A DNA stretch of 64,000 nt from CAVPWP01 sp050789285 (GCF_050789285.1 NZ_JBOUVX010000002.1:496001-560000), one strand, 5' to 3'. Counted from the stretch's first letter, positions 51,490 through 63,065 are shown. Numbers and translations: made by a program. Notes: generated by a model from the letters alone, not told the origin.

Positions 51490-52347
51490 ATGACCAAGCA
51501 CGCCTATCGCCTCGAGATGCCACAAAGCCGCACGACAAGCGTCGTGTTCGCGTCGCCGCACAGCGGCAGGGACTATTCCTGGGGCTTCCTGCGGCGCTCG
51601 GTCCTCGATGAGCGGGCGATTCGGTCGTCCGAGGACGCCTTCGTCGACCTTCTTCTGGAAGATGCGCCCGCGCTTGGCGCGCCGCTTCTTGCGGCGATGG
51701 CCCCTCGCGCCTTCATCGACGTCAACCGCAGCGCCGACGAGCTTGACCCCGCGCTCGTCGAGGGGGTGCGCAAGATCGCGCACAACCCGCGCGTCGCCTC
51801 GGGTCTGGGCGTCGTGCCGCGGGTCGTCGCCAACGGCCGGGCGATCTATCGCGGCAAGATCCCGCTGAAAGAGGCCGAGGCGCGCATCCGGCTTTACTGG
51901 CGGCCGTATCACGAGGCGCTCGAGGGGCTTCTGAAGGAAAACCTCGAGATCTTCGACGAGGCGATCCTGATCGACGTCCACTCGATGCCGCACGAGGCGC
52001 TCGAATCGATCGTTCACCCTGGCGGGCGCCCGGACATCGTTCTGGGCGACAGGTTCGGCGCCGCAGCGCATCCCGAAATCGTCGATCGGGTCGAACAGGC
52101 CTTCCTGTCCGCCGGTCTGAAGGTGGTGCGCAACGCGCCCTTCGCCGGGGCCTATGTCACCCAGCACTATGGCCGCCCCTCGCGCGCGCAGCACGTCGTT
52201 CAGGTCGAGATCGATCGTTCGCTCTACATGAACGAGCAGCACATCCGCCCGAACGGCAATTTCGGCGCGTTCCGCGCGCTGATGCAGCGGATCGTCGGCG
52301 ATATCGTCACCATCGGCCAGAAACAGCTTCCTCTGGCGGCGGAATAG
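51490..52347 (+). CDS. N-formylglutamate amidohydrolase family protein
   Basis: A 285-residue member of the N-formylglutamate amidohydrolase (FGase) family; FASPHSGRDY, AFIDVNRSADELDP and ILIDVHSMPHEA are the family blocks with the zinc-ligand histidines and acids. HutG-type enzymes hydrolyse N-formylglutamate in histidine breakdown, but no other hut gene is in the window, so the substrate is open. Start ATG 51490 has GGAACG upstream; a frame opening at 51463 is longer by nine residues. Confidence 0.85.
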   Translation: MTKHAYRLEMPQSRTTSVVFASPHSGRDYSWGFLRRSVLDERAIRSSEDAFVDLLLEDAPALGAPLLAAMAPRAFIDVNRSADELDPALVEGVRKIAHNPRVASGLGVVPRVVANGRAIYRGKIPLKEAEARIRLYWRPYHEALEGLLKENLEIFDEAILIDVHSMPHEALESIVHPGGRPDIVLGDRFGAAAHPEIVDRVEQAFLSAGLKVVRNAPFAGAYVTQHYGRPSRAQHVVQVEIDRSLYMNEQHIRPNGNFGAFRALMQRIVGDIVTIGQKQLPLAAE

Positions 52348-52351
52348 CGGC

Positions 52352-53605
52352 TCACCTCAGGCTTCTGCCCTTCACGATCGCGTCCGACCCGAAGCGCGCG
52401 CGGATCGCGTCTGCGGCGCGTTCGGCGCCGGCGCGCCTGACCGCCTGCGGGTCGAGAAGATCACCGGATATGTCGGCCTGCGCCTCGGGGCACAACTCGC
52501 TCAGCCCCACGCCGATCAGCCGGTAGGGCCCCGTGTCCGCCCGCTGGTCGAACAAGGCCCGGGCCGTGCGATAGAGGCGGTCCGCGATCTGTGTGGGGTC
52601 GGGCAGGCTGGTGCGGCGGGTCAGGATCGTGTGGTTCGCGCGCTTGAGCTTCAGCGTCACCACACGCCCCGCCACCCCCTTCGCCTTCGCCCGGTCCGCG
52701 ACGTGTTCGGCCAGCCGCCAGATATGGCCGTCAAGGACGTCGGGATCGGCGGTGTCCTCGTCGAAGGTCGTCTCGTTCGAGATGCTCTTGACGGGCGCAT
52801 GGGCCGAAACGCGACGATGGTCCTGCCCCCGGGCAAGGTGCCAAAGCCGTTCTCCCATCGCTCCGAAGCGGGCCTCGAGGTCGGGTTTCTCCCACCGCAG
52901 GAGGTCGGCGAACGTGCGGATTCCGGCGCGGTCAAGGGCGTCCTGGGTCTGTTGGCCCACGCCCCAGATCAGGCGCACCGGCCTGTCCTTCAGGAACGCC
53001 GCCGTCTCGGCCCGCCCGATGACCGAGAAGCCGCGCGGTTTCTCGAGGTCGCTTGCCACCTTGGCCAGGAACTTGTTGTGCGACAGCCCGATCGACCCGG
53101 TGATGCCAAGCTCGTCTTCCATGCGCTTGAGAAGCCGGGCAAGCATCACGGCGGGCGGGGCCTTGTGCAGGCGGGCCGTGCCGGTGAGGTCAAGAAAGGC
53201 CTCGTCGAGGGACAGCGGCTCGACGACCGGCGTCAGGTCGTCCATCATTGCCCGGATCTGCCGCGACACGGCGGCATAGACGTCCATCCGGCCCTTCACG
53301 ACGACTGCCTCGGGGCACAGGGCAAGGGCCTTGAACATCGGCATGGCGGACCGCACGCCCCGGATCCGCGCGATGTAGCAGGCGGTCGAGACCACGCCCC
53401 GGCGCCCCCCGCCGACGATCACGGGTTTGTCCCGAAGCACGGGATTGTCCCGCTTCTCGACCGAGGCATAGAAGGCGTCGCAGTCCATGTGGGCGATGGA
53501 CAGCTCGAAAAGCTCGGGGTGCGCGACGATGCGGGGCCGCCCGCAGGCCGGGCAGCGGCGGCCGGCGTCGAAGGTGGTCAGGCAGTCGCGGCACAGGGCG
53601 GGCAT
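52352..53605 (-). CDS. dinB: DNA polymerase IV with N-terminal zinc-ribbon-like extension
   Basis: Y-family translesion polymerase of 417 residues. The catalytic blocks are intact: MDCDAFYASVEKRDNP and LSLDEAFLDLTG with the metal-binding Asp and Asp-Glu. The protein starts before the usual polymerase fold with LCRDCLTTF then RRCPACGRPRI, two CxxC pairs forming a zinc-ribbon-like head of about 25 residues. I use ATG 53605; an in-frame ATG at 53644 is possible. Its 3' end is five bases from the convergent amidohydrolase gene. Confidence 0.93.
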   Translation of the reverse strand: MPALCRDCLTTFDAGRRCPACGRPRIVAHPELFELSIAHMDCDAFYASVEKRDNPVLRDKPVIVGGGRRGVVSTACYIARIRGVRSAMPMFKALALCPEAVVVKGRMDVYAAVSRQIRAMMDDLTPVVEPLSLDEAFLDLTGTARLHKAPPAVMLARLLKRMEDELGITGSIGLSHNKFLAKVASDLEKPRGFSVIGRAETAAFLKDRPVRLIWGVGQQTQDALDRAGIRTFADLLRWEKPDLEARFGAMGERLWHLARGQDHRRVSAHAPVKSISNETTFDEDTADPDVLDGHIWRLAEHVADRAKAKGVAGRVVTLKLKRANHTILTRRTSLPDPTQIADRLYRTARALFDQRADTGPYRLIGVGLSELCPEAQADISGDLLDPQAVRRAGAERAADAIRARFGSDAIVKGRSLR

Positions 53606-53784
53606 GCGGGCAGTATAGGCGAGGGCCAGAGCCCCGGGAAGCACGCCCGCACGCGGTGCCCCCGGGCCACATCTCGTGGGATTGTTTCCGGTTTGAACCG
53701 GCCCAACCCCGCTTTCGCCTTATTGTCGCCCTATGGGCATGGTGTAGGCTGCGCCGTGCGAGACTTTCATCCGAAGGAATTCCC

Positions 53785-54672
53785 ATGGACCAGATCGCGA
53801 CGGGCATAGGCGGCGGCGGATTTTTCACGCTTCTGCTGGCCGGCTTCATCATCCTTTCCGTCTTCATTGCGATACGGATCGTGCCGCAGTCGGAAAAGCA
53901 CGTGGTCGAACGCTTCGGGCGGCTGAAGGCGGTGCTGGGACCGGGCATCAACTTCATCGTGCCCTTTCTCGACCGGGTCGCGCACAAGGTCTCGATCCTT
54001 GAACGCCAGTTGCCGACAGCCAGCCAGGACGCAATCACGCTCGACAACGTGCTGGTCAAGGTCGACACCAGCGTGTTCTACCGCATCCTCGAGCCTGAGA
54101 AGACGGTTTACCGGATCCGCGATGTCGATGGCGCCATCGCGACGACGGTGGCGGGGATCGTGCGCGCCGAGATCGGCAAGATGGAGCTTGATCAGGTGCA
54201 GTCGAACCGGTCGGCGCTTATCACCACCATCAAGGCCAGTGTCGAGGACGCGGTGGATGCCTGGGGCATCGAGGTGACCCGGGCCGAGATCCTGGACGTG
54301 AACCTTGACCAGGCCACGCGCGACGCGATGCTGCAGCAGCTGAACGCCGAACGCGAACGGCGCGCGCAGGTGACGCGGGCCGAAGGCCAGAAGCGCGCGG
54401 TCGAGCTGCAGGCCGACGGCGATCTTTACGCCGCCGAGCAGGAAGCGAAGGCCAAGCGAATCCTCGCCGAGGCCGAGGCCTATTCGACGGCGGTCATCGC
54501 CGAGGCGATCAAGGAAAGCGGATTGGAGGCGGCGCAGTATCAGGTCGCGCTCAAGCAGGTGGATGCGCTCAATGCGCTGGGCGCCGGGCAGGGCAAGCAG
54601 ACCATCGTGTTGCCGGCCGCCGCGCTCGAGGCCTTCGGCGACGCCTTCAAGCTGCTGAAGGGGCGCGGGTGA
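53785..54672 (+). CDS. SPFH/stomatin-like membrane protease-associated protein (QmcA-like)
   Basis: A 295-residue SPFH protein: one N-terminal membrane helix (about 10-32), then EKHVVERFGRLKAVLGPGINFIVPF and a coiled-coil region with AERERRAQVTRAEGQKRAVE. Such proteins form ring assemblies in the inner membrane. It ends overlapping the NfeD-like gene, the classic SPFH-NfeD pairing. ATG 53785 is preceded by GAAGGAAT. Confidence 0.9.
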   Translation: MDQIATGIGGGGFFTLLLAGFIILSVFIAIRIVPQSEKHVVERFGRLKAVLGPGINFIVPFLDRVAHKVSILERQLPTASQDAITLDNVLVKVDTSVFYRILEPEKTVYRIRDVDGAIATTVAGIVRAEIGKMELDQVQSNRSALITTIKASVEDAVDAWGIEVTRAEILDVNLDQATRDAMLQQLNAERERRAQVTRAEGQKRAVELQADGDLYAAEQEAKAKRILAEAEAYSTAVIAEAIKESGLEAAQYQVALKQVDALNALGAGQGKQTIVLPAAALEAFGDAFKLLKGRG

Positions 54673-54956
54673 TGTGGGGCCTGTGGTGGGTCTGGCTCTC
54701 GGGCGCCGTTGTTCTTGGCCTGATCGAGATCGTCGTTCCCGGTTACGTCTTCTTCGGCTTCGCTCTGGGCGCGGCGGTGACGGGCATCGTCCTGCTGGTC
54801 GGGGGGCCGGTCGCCGCGGCGCTGGCGGGGTCGGTTCCGGGGCTTCTTCTGTTCTTCGCGGTCGTATCCCTTCTGTGCTGGCTTGGACTCAGGCGCTGGC
54901 TGGGGGTGCGCAAGGGTCAGATCAAGATCATCGACCGCGACATCAACGAGGACTGA
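54672..54956 (+). CDS. NfeD-like membrane protein
   Basis: A 94-residue short-form NfeD with about three membrane segments (roughly 5-25, 28-45 and 48-70) and a truncated C-terminal tail RVRKGQIKII-like in place of the full OB-fold. ATG 54672 overlaps the SPFH stop by one base (TGATG); a GTG directly before it is an alternative. Works with the SPFH partner, by family knowledge. Its last 14 bases overlap the convergent symporter gene. Confidence 0.82.
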   Translation: MWGLWWVWLSGAVVLGLIEIVVPGYVFFGFALGAAVTGIVLLVGGPVAAALAGSVPGLLLFFAVVSLLCWLGLRRWLGVRKGQIKIIDRDINED

Positions 54957-55818
54957 TCGGCCGGAGGCGCGCGTAAAGCAGCACGGCCGGGATCACCACG
55001 ATGTAGCTCAGGACGCCATAGACGGCCGAGGGCATCAGGAATTCGTTTCCGACCACGACCCCGCCGCCCACCAGCCCGCCGACGGTTACGCCAAGCGTCC
55101 CGTTCTGCACCGCTGTTTCGATTGCGATGGCCCGCGCTTCCCGCTCGGTCAGGCGCAGAAGCCGCGCCAGCGCATAGCCAAGCACAAGCAGGCTCAGCAT
55201 CAATGCAAGGCACAGTGGCGCAAGGACCGCAAAGCGCTCTGCAAGCAGCGCCCAGTTCGCCGCCACGGCCCCGACGACGATCAGGGTGAAGATCACCGCG
55301 GCAAGGCGAAATGCCGCGGGTTCGGTCCGGGCCACGAAGGCCGGAGCGGACAGGCGCACCCCGAAGCCAAGCAGGACGGGCAGCGCGGCGGCCAGAAGCA
55401 TCGTCATCACCAGCCGCGTCACCGAGAAGTCCGGTGGCGCTGTCTGAAGGAAATGACCTGCGACGAGCGCCGTCAGGGGTGGAAGCGTGAAGATCGACAG
55501 CAGCACCATCGTTCCCGTCAGCGTGACCGACAGGGCCACATCGCCCCCCGTCAGGCGGGTGAGCATGTTCGACACCGGTCCGCCGGGACAGACAGCAAGG
55601 ATCATCATGCCCGTCGCCAGCGCCGGCTCGAGCGGAACCGGGGCGATCAGGGCGACCGTGACGCAGGGGATCAGAAGAAGCTGCGAGGCCGCGCCGGTGA
55701 AGAAGGCCCGCGGACGCTGCAGGATGCGGCGAAAGTCGTCGGGAACCAGGCCAAGCCCCAGCACGAACATCACGAGCGCAAGCCCGAGCGGCAGGAGGAG
55801 GTCGACGAAAAGGTTCAC
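54943..55818 (-). CDS. Bile acid:sodium symporter (BASS) family protein
   Basis: A 291-residue membrane protein with about nine or ten hydrophobic helices. LGLGLVPDDFRRILQRPRAFFTGAASQLLLIP and ATGMMILAVCPGGPVSNMLTRLTGGD match the two crossed-helix regions of BASS transporters. Substrate unknown; in bacteria these often carry organic anions such as pantoate or keto acids. It overlaps the pyrF stop by four bases, so it shares the pyrF transcript. Confidence 0.87.
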   Translation of the reverse strand: MNLFVDLLLPLGLALVMFVLGLGLVPDDFRRILQRPRAFFTGAASQLLLIPCVTVALIAPVPLEPALATGMMILAVCPGGPVSNMLTRLTGGDVALSVTLTGTMVLLSIFTLPPLTALVAGHFLQTAPPDFSVTRLVMTMLLAAALPVLLGFGVRLSAPAFVARTEPAAFRLAAVIFTLIVVGAVAANWALLAERFAVLAPLCLALMLSLLVLGYALARLLRLTEREARAIAIETAVQNGTLGVTVGGLVGGGVVVGNEFLMPSAVYGVLSYIVVIPAVLLYARLRPISPR

Positions 55819-56504
55819 CCCAGCTCGTGCAAGATGGAGACCGCCGCCTCCCGTGGTTCGGACGCCTGCCAGACAGGTCTGCCCACGACGATGTGGTCGG
55901 CCCCCGCCGCGATCGCTGCCGCCGGGGTCATGATCCGCTTCTGGTCGCCGGGCGCCGCGCCGGCAGGCCGGACGCCGGGCGTGACGATCAGCCGTCCGGC
56001 CGCCTCGGGAAGGGCGCGGATGGCCGCGGCTTCCTGCGGCGAGGCGATGACCCCGTCCGCCCCGGCCGCGAAGGCCCGCGCCGCGCGCTCGACCACAAGC
56101 TCGGGCACGCTTCCCGCCCGGACCTGGCAGGCATCGAGGTCGGAACGGTCGAGCGAGGTCAGAATCGTCACCGCAAGGATCTTCGTCTCGCGTCCCGCCG
56201 CGCCCGCCTTCGCAGCGGCCACGACATGGGGATCCCCGTGCACCGTCAGGAAGTCGAGGTCGAAGCGCGCGAGGCCCCGCACCGCCGCTTCGATCGTCGC
56301 GCCGATGTCGAACAGCTTCATGTCAAGAAAGATGCGCTTGCCGTGATCGTCCTTGAGCTCACGCGCAAGGGCCAGACCGCCGCCCGTCAGCATGCCCAGC
56401 CCGATCTTGTAGAAGGACACGGCATCGCCAAGCCGCTGCGCCAGCTCAAGCCCGGCGAGCGCGTCAGGCACGTCGAGTGCCACGATCAGCCGATCGTCCG
56501 CCAT
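55815..56504 (-). CDS. pyrF: Orotidine 5'-phosphate decarboxylase
   Basis: Final step of UMP synthesis, decarboxylating OMP. The 229-residue barrel opens RLIVALDVPDALAGLELAQRL and has the catalytic DMKLFDIGATIEAAVRG block with the Asp-x-Lys-x2-x-Asp array, plus TPGVRPAGAAPGDQKRIMTP near the end. Divergent from clpB with about 208 bases between them. Confidence 0.95.
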   Translation of the reverse strand: MADDRLIVALDVPDALAGLELAQRLGDAVSFYKIGLGMLTGGGLALARELKDDHGKRIFLDMKLFDIGATIEAAVRGLARFDLDFLTVHGDPHVVAAAKAGAAGRETKILAVTILTSLDRSDLDACQVRAGSVPELVVERAARAFAAGADGVIASPQEAAAIRALPEAAGRLIVTPGVRPAGAAPGDQKRIMTPAAAIAAGADHIVVGRPVWQASEPREAAVSILHELG

Positions 56505-56609
56505 CCTCGTCCCCCTTCAAGCCTTACTCGTCCGGTGTCGCCGCTGTGCGGTGCAGCGTCAAGGGCGCTGCGGTGCGTGCGATGGCAGCCGGATTCCGCC
56601 GGGCCTGGG

Positions 56610-56638
56610 CTTGAGCCGCGCCGACGGGCTTCCCATAT
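56610..56638 (+). promoter_or_regulatory. RpoH-type heat-shock promoter of clpB
   Basis: CTTGA (56610-56614), 17 bases, CCCATAT (56632-56638), about 75 bases before the clpB start. The elements and spacing fit the sigma-32 consensus (CTTGAA / CCCATnT). Confidence 0.65.
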
Positions 56639-56712
56639 CGGCTGCGAGGCCCAAAGAGGCGTGCCGCGAAGCGGGCGCCGCCAGACAGGGCGCTTACGGA
56701 AGGAGAGACGTG

Positions 56713-59328
<2,616 letters not shown>

Positions 59329-59346
59329 GCCATCGACCCTGATGGC

Positions 59347-59376
59347 AAAGGCCCCGCGCGTGGCGCGGGGCCTTTT
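59347..59376 (+). terminator. Rho-independent terminator of clpB
   Basis: Thirteen-base stem AAAGGCCCCGCGC / GCGCGGGGCCTTT with a three-base loop and a terminal TTTT, 18 bases after the clpB stop. Confidence 0.88.
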
Positions 59377-59735
59377 GCATCCGGCAGGCCTTCGGCCCGC
59401 CTCGCCGTTCGCCTTGTCCTCAAGCCCGCCGAGGACCAGCTGGCAACACACGGCAACACTGACCGGGCCTGGGAAGATGCCGACGATCCCCTGGTGATCA
59501 GACCCCCGAGGGCAACGGGAATGGCAAGGATCGCCGGGACATTCGCGCCGAACTGTTCGCGCTCCGCATCACGATCGCCACGATGGGTTGCCCAGTCCGA
59601 CGGCGCCTCGGTTCCGGCATTGATGCGCTTTCTGCAAGGCCTCTCGGGTCATGCGCCAAGCCGCTGCACGGACGCAGGGGCCGGGCTGAGAGCGGGGCTT
59701 CAGGTCCTTGCCCGGGGGCCACGATCACGAAATGA
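59377..59735. other. Gene-free stretch between clpB and rpmE terminators
   Basis: No frame has a start codon with ribosome-binding site and consistent codon use. A rightward frame through about 59515-59570 reads KDRRDIRAELFALR, reminiscent of the C-terminal tails of serine recombinases, so the stretch may be a decayed mobile-element fragment. I cannot confirm this. Confidence 0.3.
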
Positions 59736-59762
59736 AAACGCCGCCTCGAGTGGGCGGCGTTT
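59736..59762 (-). terminator. Terminator of rplS-rpmE
   Basis: Stem AAACGCCGCC / GGCGGCGTTT with a seven-base loop, then TTTTCATTT on the minus strand, 24 bases beyond the rpmE stop. Confidence 0.8.
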
Positions 59763-59785
59763 CCAAATCTTCAAGGCGAGGCTGA

Positions 59786-60007
59786 TCAGAAGCCGAGGCC
59801 TTCGTATTTCTTCTTGAACTTCGACACGCGGCCGCCGGTATCCATCAGGCGCGTGCCACCGCCGGTCCAGGCCGGGTGAACGCTGGGATCGATGTCAAGC
59901 GACAGCGTGTCCCCTTCCGAACCCCAGGTCGACTTCATCTTCAGAATCTCGCCGTTCGTGAGCTTCACGTCGATCAGGTGGTAGTCGGGATGAATGTCTT
60001 TTTTCAT
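59786..60007 (-). CDS. rpmE: Ribosomal protein bL31 (cysteine-less form)
   Basis: A 73-residue L31 beginning MKKDIHPDYHLIDVKLTNGE and containing STWGSEGDTLSLDIDPSVHP. It lacks the zinc-binding CxxC, as usual for alphaproteobacterial L31. ATG 60007 is 13 bases after the rplS stop; the frame is open further upstream inside rplS but that part is not L31. Confidence 0.94.
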   Translation of the reverse strand: MKKDIHPDYHLIDVKLTNGEILKMKSTWGSEGDTLSLDIDPSVHPAWTGGGTRLMDTGGRVSKFKKKYEGLGF

Positions 60008-60020
60008 TGCGTGATCCCCC

Positions 60021-60404
60021 TTACGCGCCAGCGCCCGACTGGGCCTTGTAGGTGGTGTCCTCGGCGATGCGCGCCGACTTGCCGCGACGCGAACGGAGGT
60101 AATAAAGCTTCGCCCGGCGGACCCGGCCGCGGCGCACCACGGTGATCGAGTCGATGTTGGTCGAGTGAAGCGGAAAGACGCGCTCGACGCCCTCGCCAAA
60201 GGAAATCTTGCGGACGGTGAAGGATCCGGCGATGCCCTTGCCGTTCTTGCGGCTGATGCAGACACCTTCGTACATCTGCACGCGCGACCGCGTGCCTTCC
60301 GTCACCTTGTAGCCGACGCGGATGGTGTCGCCGGGCTTGAAGTCCGGGATATCCTTGCCGAGCGCGGCCACCTGCTCGGCTTCCAGTTGCGCGATCAGAT
60401 CCAT
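60021..60404 (-). CDS. rplS: Ribosomal protein bL19
   Basis: A 127-residue L19 at the 30S-50S interface. MDLIAQLEAEQVAALGKDIP opens it; PGDTIRVGYKVTEGTRSRVQ and RRAKLYYLRSRRGKSARI are family blocks. I start at ATG 60404, matching the family; the frame extends 60 codons upstream without support. First gene of the rplS-rpmE unit. Confidence 0.95.
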   Translation of the reverse strand: MDLIAQLEAEQVAALGKDIPDFKPGDTIRVGYKVTEGTRSRVQMYEGVCISRKNGKGIAGSFTVRKISFGEGVERVFPLHSTNIDSITVVRRGRVRRAKLYYLRSRRGKSARIAEDTTYKAQSGAGA

Positions 60405-60673
60405 CTGACCAACTCCTATCTGCCTCCGGTTTTCCCGGAGAGGTTTCGTCCGCCTCAGAGCTCCGCGTCTTCGCCTGGGTCCGCCCCAATCCCGTGAAAG
60501 GGGCGCCCGCCGGAGGTTCAGGTCGTCGTTCGCTTGTTCCGCCCGCTTGCCCCGGAATGGCCGCAGAAGCATGCGGCCGGACAACGCCAGACGGGTCCGC
60601 CGGCCGATTCAGCCGCGAACCCGCGCCGTATAGGGCGGGGCAAGCGGCGAAGCAAGTCCAAACCGAGGGGTGC

Positions 60674-60735
60674 TGGGGGCTCTGCCCCCGGCCCCGCCTT
60701 GCGGGGCCACCCCCGGGATACTTCCAAGTCGATGG
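60674..60735 (+). repeat. Terminator-like intergenic repeat, copy A
   Basis: TGGGGGCTCTGCCCCCGG, an inner GGCCCCGCC..GCGGGGCC hairpin, then CCCCCGGGATACTT and TCGATGG. The same framework is found inverted at 60881-60932 and, with GCGCTG in the stem, at the transposon target. Confidence 0.7.
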
Positions 60736-60880
60736 AAACGGGGGCGGTCCGCTGGAACCGCCCCCCAGGGCAAGGACGGTTCTTTCGAACCCGCCTCCAC
60801 CGACCGCGGTCATCGGCGTCCCCGCCTGTACCGCGGGATCAGCATGCCGCCGTCGCCGTTAAGAAACCCCTAAAGTCCCT

Positions 60881-60932
60881 CCATCGACCCGAAAGTATCC
60901 CGGGGGAGGCGAAGCCGGGGGCAGAGCCCCCA
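60881..60932 (-). repeat. Terminator-like intergenic repeat, copy B
   Basis: Reverse complement reads TTGGGGGCTCTGCCCCCGGC, then CCCCCGGGATACTTTC and TCGATGG. It is inverted relative to copy A and ends nine bases from the HIT gene stop, where it could serve as its terminator. Confidence 0.7.
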
Positions 60933-60941
60933 ATCCACCGT

Positions 60942-61325
60942 CTATCCAGCGCGCATCAGCATCGGGCCAAGAGGCCGGCCCGCAAGGATGTGCATGTGGA
61001 AGTGCGGAACCTCCTGCACGGCGTCCGCGCCGGCGTTGGCGATCGTGCGAAAGCCGTTGCCGCCCTCGCCCGGACAGACCCCCAGCAATTCGCAGACCCG
61101 GCCAAAGGTGCGCGCGAAGTCGACGATCTCGGCCTCCGACGCCTTGGCACAGAAGTGGTCGTGCGTCACATAGGGGCCTTTCGGGATCACCAGCACATGC
61201 TGAGGCGCCTGCGGGCGGATGTCGCGAAAGGCCAACGTGTACGCGGTTTCAAGAACGGTGTCGTTCGGGATCTCTCCACGAAGGATCTTCGCGAAGATGT
61301 TCTGGGGGTCATAGGAATAGGGCAT
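60942..61325 (-). CDS. HIT-family hydrolase
   Basis: A 127-residue histidine-triad protein of the Hint/HinT branch: the nucleotide-binding ILRGEIPNDTVLET start and the catalytic HFHMHIL triad near residue 110 are present. Such enzymes cleave phosphoramidates such as aminoacyl-AMP. ATG 61325 follows an AGGAGAGAG ribosome-binding site. It lies eight bases downstream of the glycosyltransferase gene and probably shares its transcript. Confidence 0.92.
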   Translation of the reverse strand: MPYSYDPQNIFAKILRGEIPNDTVLETAYTLAFRDIRPQAPQHVLVIPKGPYVTHDHFCAKASEAEIVDFARTFGRVCELLGVCPGEGGNGFRTIANAGADAVQEVPHFHMHILAGRPLGPMLMRAG

Positions 61326-61333
61326 CTCTCTCC

Positions 61334-62911
61334 TCAATCTGCAAACAGGGTGGGGTGGCTGGCGATGCGCAGGGCGCTTTCGGCGGGAATCCCGAGGAAC
61401 CCCTCAATGGCCCTGGCGTTTTCTTCAGGCGATGCCCGTTCGCGGATCCTGAAGACCCCGGCCAACCCACAATCGCGGATGGCGTCGACTTCGGCATGCA
61501 CGGTATTGCGCAGGGTCGGCAACAGCTGCCGGACGGTCGCGGGTGGCGTGTCCTGGCTGACAAGCCCGATCCGCAGCGCGTGCCCGATCAGGTAATGGTC
61601 GGACAGGTCGCACTCGATCGCGAGCGTCCGCGTGGCGTTGCGGTCGGCATGAACATCGCGCAAAAGGTCGATGTTCGCCGGATCGAGGCAGATCAGAAGG
61701 CGGTCTGTGGCGAAATGCTCGAAGAGCAGACGCAGGAATGCGCGGCGGTGCCGCGTCCGTTTGCCGATCGTCATGCCGATTCCCCCAAGGTCGGGCAGGG
61801 CGACATCTTCCTCGTCGAAGATGTAGTCGAGCATCGCGACATTCGAGACGAAGCTGACGTCGTCGGCAAAGCGGCGGGCAACATGCCATTTCTTGCACAC
61901 GACGATCAGAAGTTCGCGCCCGGCCCCCACGCTGGTGTCGCTTTCCCAGAAGCGTCGGCCGTGCCGGCGACCGATCCGACCTTGCCGCGTCACGAAATCG
62001 TAAAGCCGTCGGGCGTCGGTGGCAGGCGGGAAGACGTGCCCCGTCTCGGAATAGAGCCGCCCAAGCCGTTCCTTCAGGGCAGTCGCCCCGGGCGAGATCT
62101 TGCGGGCGAAGAACTCTTCCTGTCCCAGAAGCAGGTCGCCGTGGTCGTTGTAGAAGGTCACCGGCATCCCGTAATCCGAGAACATCAGGAAGGTGGGTGG
62201 CCGCAGGCGGATCTCGTCGCGCGGCACCAGGTGGTGCACAAGGGTCTGGAAGAAGATTTCGTCAGGGATCCATGTGCGGCGGAAGAAGCGGATCACCTCG
62301 GGCCGGCGCTGGCAGAAATCGAGGATCGCGTCGACCGTGGCGCGGCGCAGGCACCACCACTGGCTGCCGATCCGGATCTGCAGACCCGGCGGCGGACGGC
62401 GGCGCAGGCCAAGCGCCTTCTGCGCTGCGATCGAGGCATAATAGAGCCGCTTGTGCCGTCGCTCGTTGAAGATGTGCCGGTAGATCAGGCGTTCTTCCTG
62501 AAAGCCCGTCTTGATCCAGCCCGAGGTGTGGAAGTCGACGCTTTCGATGCGGTCCGCGTCGTCGCGGTCAAGCGCGGCGTGAACATGCTCGGCCGACTTG
62601 ATCGGCCGGCAGTCGCCTGAGATCAGGTAGAAATGCGTGGCTTCCGGGAAGGCGTCGCGCGCGGCCGACAGCGCCTGAAGTGTAGCTTCGACCAGGCTCC
62701 ACTCTCCCCAGCCGCAGCGGATCCGACGACGGGCGAAAGTGACGCTGGGGTTGTTCTTCAGCGCATCGGCAAGGATCTGGAACTCGGCCTTCGGCGCCCG
62801 GGCGTCATAGTGAATCGCCACAAGATCGCCGGGGGCGGTCAGGTCGGCGACCAGTTGCAGCACCCCGGCGGGATCCCGATGGCAGAGAAGAAGGAAGGCG
62901 ATCCTGGCCAT
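61334..62911 (-). CDS. GT14-type (core-2/I-branching) glycosyltransferase with DUF5928-like tail
   Basis: A 525-residue protein. The first 270 residues look like core-2/I-branching beta-1,6-N-acetylglucosaminyltransferases (ARIAFLLLCHRDPAGVLQLV, HFYLISGDCRPIKS, GSQWWCLRR, and the acceptor block WIPDEIFFQTLV). The remainder, with GRRFWESDTSVGAGRELLIVVCKKWHVARR, matches what I know as DUF5928, a rhodobacterial extension. Likely decorates a surface polysaccharide; target unknown. Divergent from the sulfotransferase, with 154 bases between them. Confidence 0.85.
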   Translation of the reverse strand: MARIAFLLLCHRDPAGVLQLVADLTAPGDLVAIHYDARAPKAEFQILADALKNNPSVTFARRRIRCGWGEWSLVEATLQALSAARDAFPEATHFYLISGDCRPIKSAEHVHAALDRDDADRIESVDFHTSGWIKTGFQEERLIYRHIFNERRHKRLYYASIAAQKALGLRRRPPPGLQIRIGSQWWCLRRATVDAILDFCQRRPEVIRFFRRTWIPDEIFFQTLVHHLVPRDEIRLRPPTFLMFSDYGMPVTFYNDHGDLLLGQEEFFARKISPGATALKERLGRLYSETGHVFPPATDARRLYDFVTRQGRIGRRHGRRFWESDTSVGAGRELLIVVCKKWHVARRFADDVSFVSNVAMLDYIFDEEDVALPDLGGIGMTIGKRTRHRRAFLRLLFEHFATDRLLICLDPANIDLLRDVHADRNATRTLAIECDLSDHYLIGHALRIGLVSQDTPPATVRQLLPTLRNTVHAEVDAIRDCGLAGVFRIRERASPEENARAIEGFLGIPAESALRIASHPTLFAD

Positions 62912-63065
62912 GTGAAGATGCGGGGGCTCGTCAGGCTGTCCGGGGTGGCCTACCTGTTACCCGTGAACGGTCGTTGAAGAAACAGTCGTTTTTTGCTTGT
63001 TTCCTTCATAGCGTATGCGTGTGCCTGCCTGCCCCGCCAGACCGGCGCCCGACTTGGGAGAGAGA

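Larger units (their letters stand above)
60405..60941. other. Long intergenic region with an inverted pair of palindromic repeats
   Basis: No credible gene. The region holds the promoter side of rplS and two copies of a terminator-like repeat facing each other (60674-60735 and 60881-60932). Several frames are open only because the region is GC-rich. The stretch 60736-60880 between the repeats shows nothing I recognise. Confidence 0.5.
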
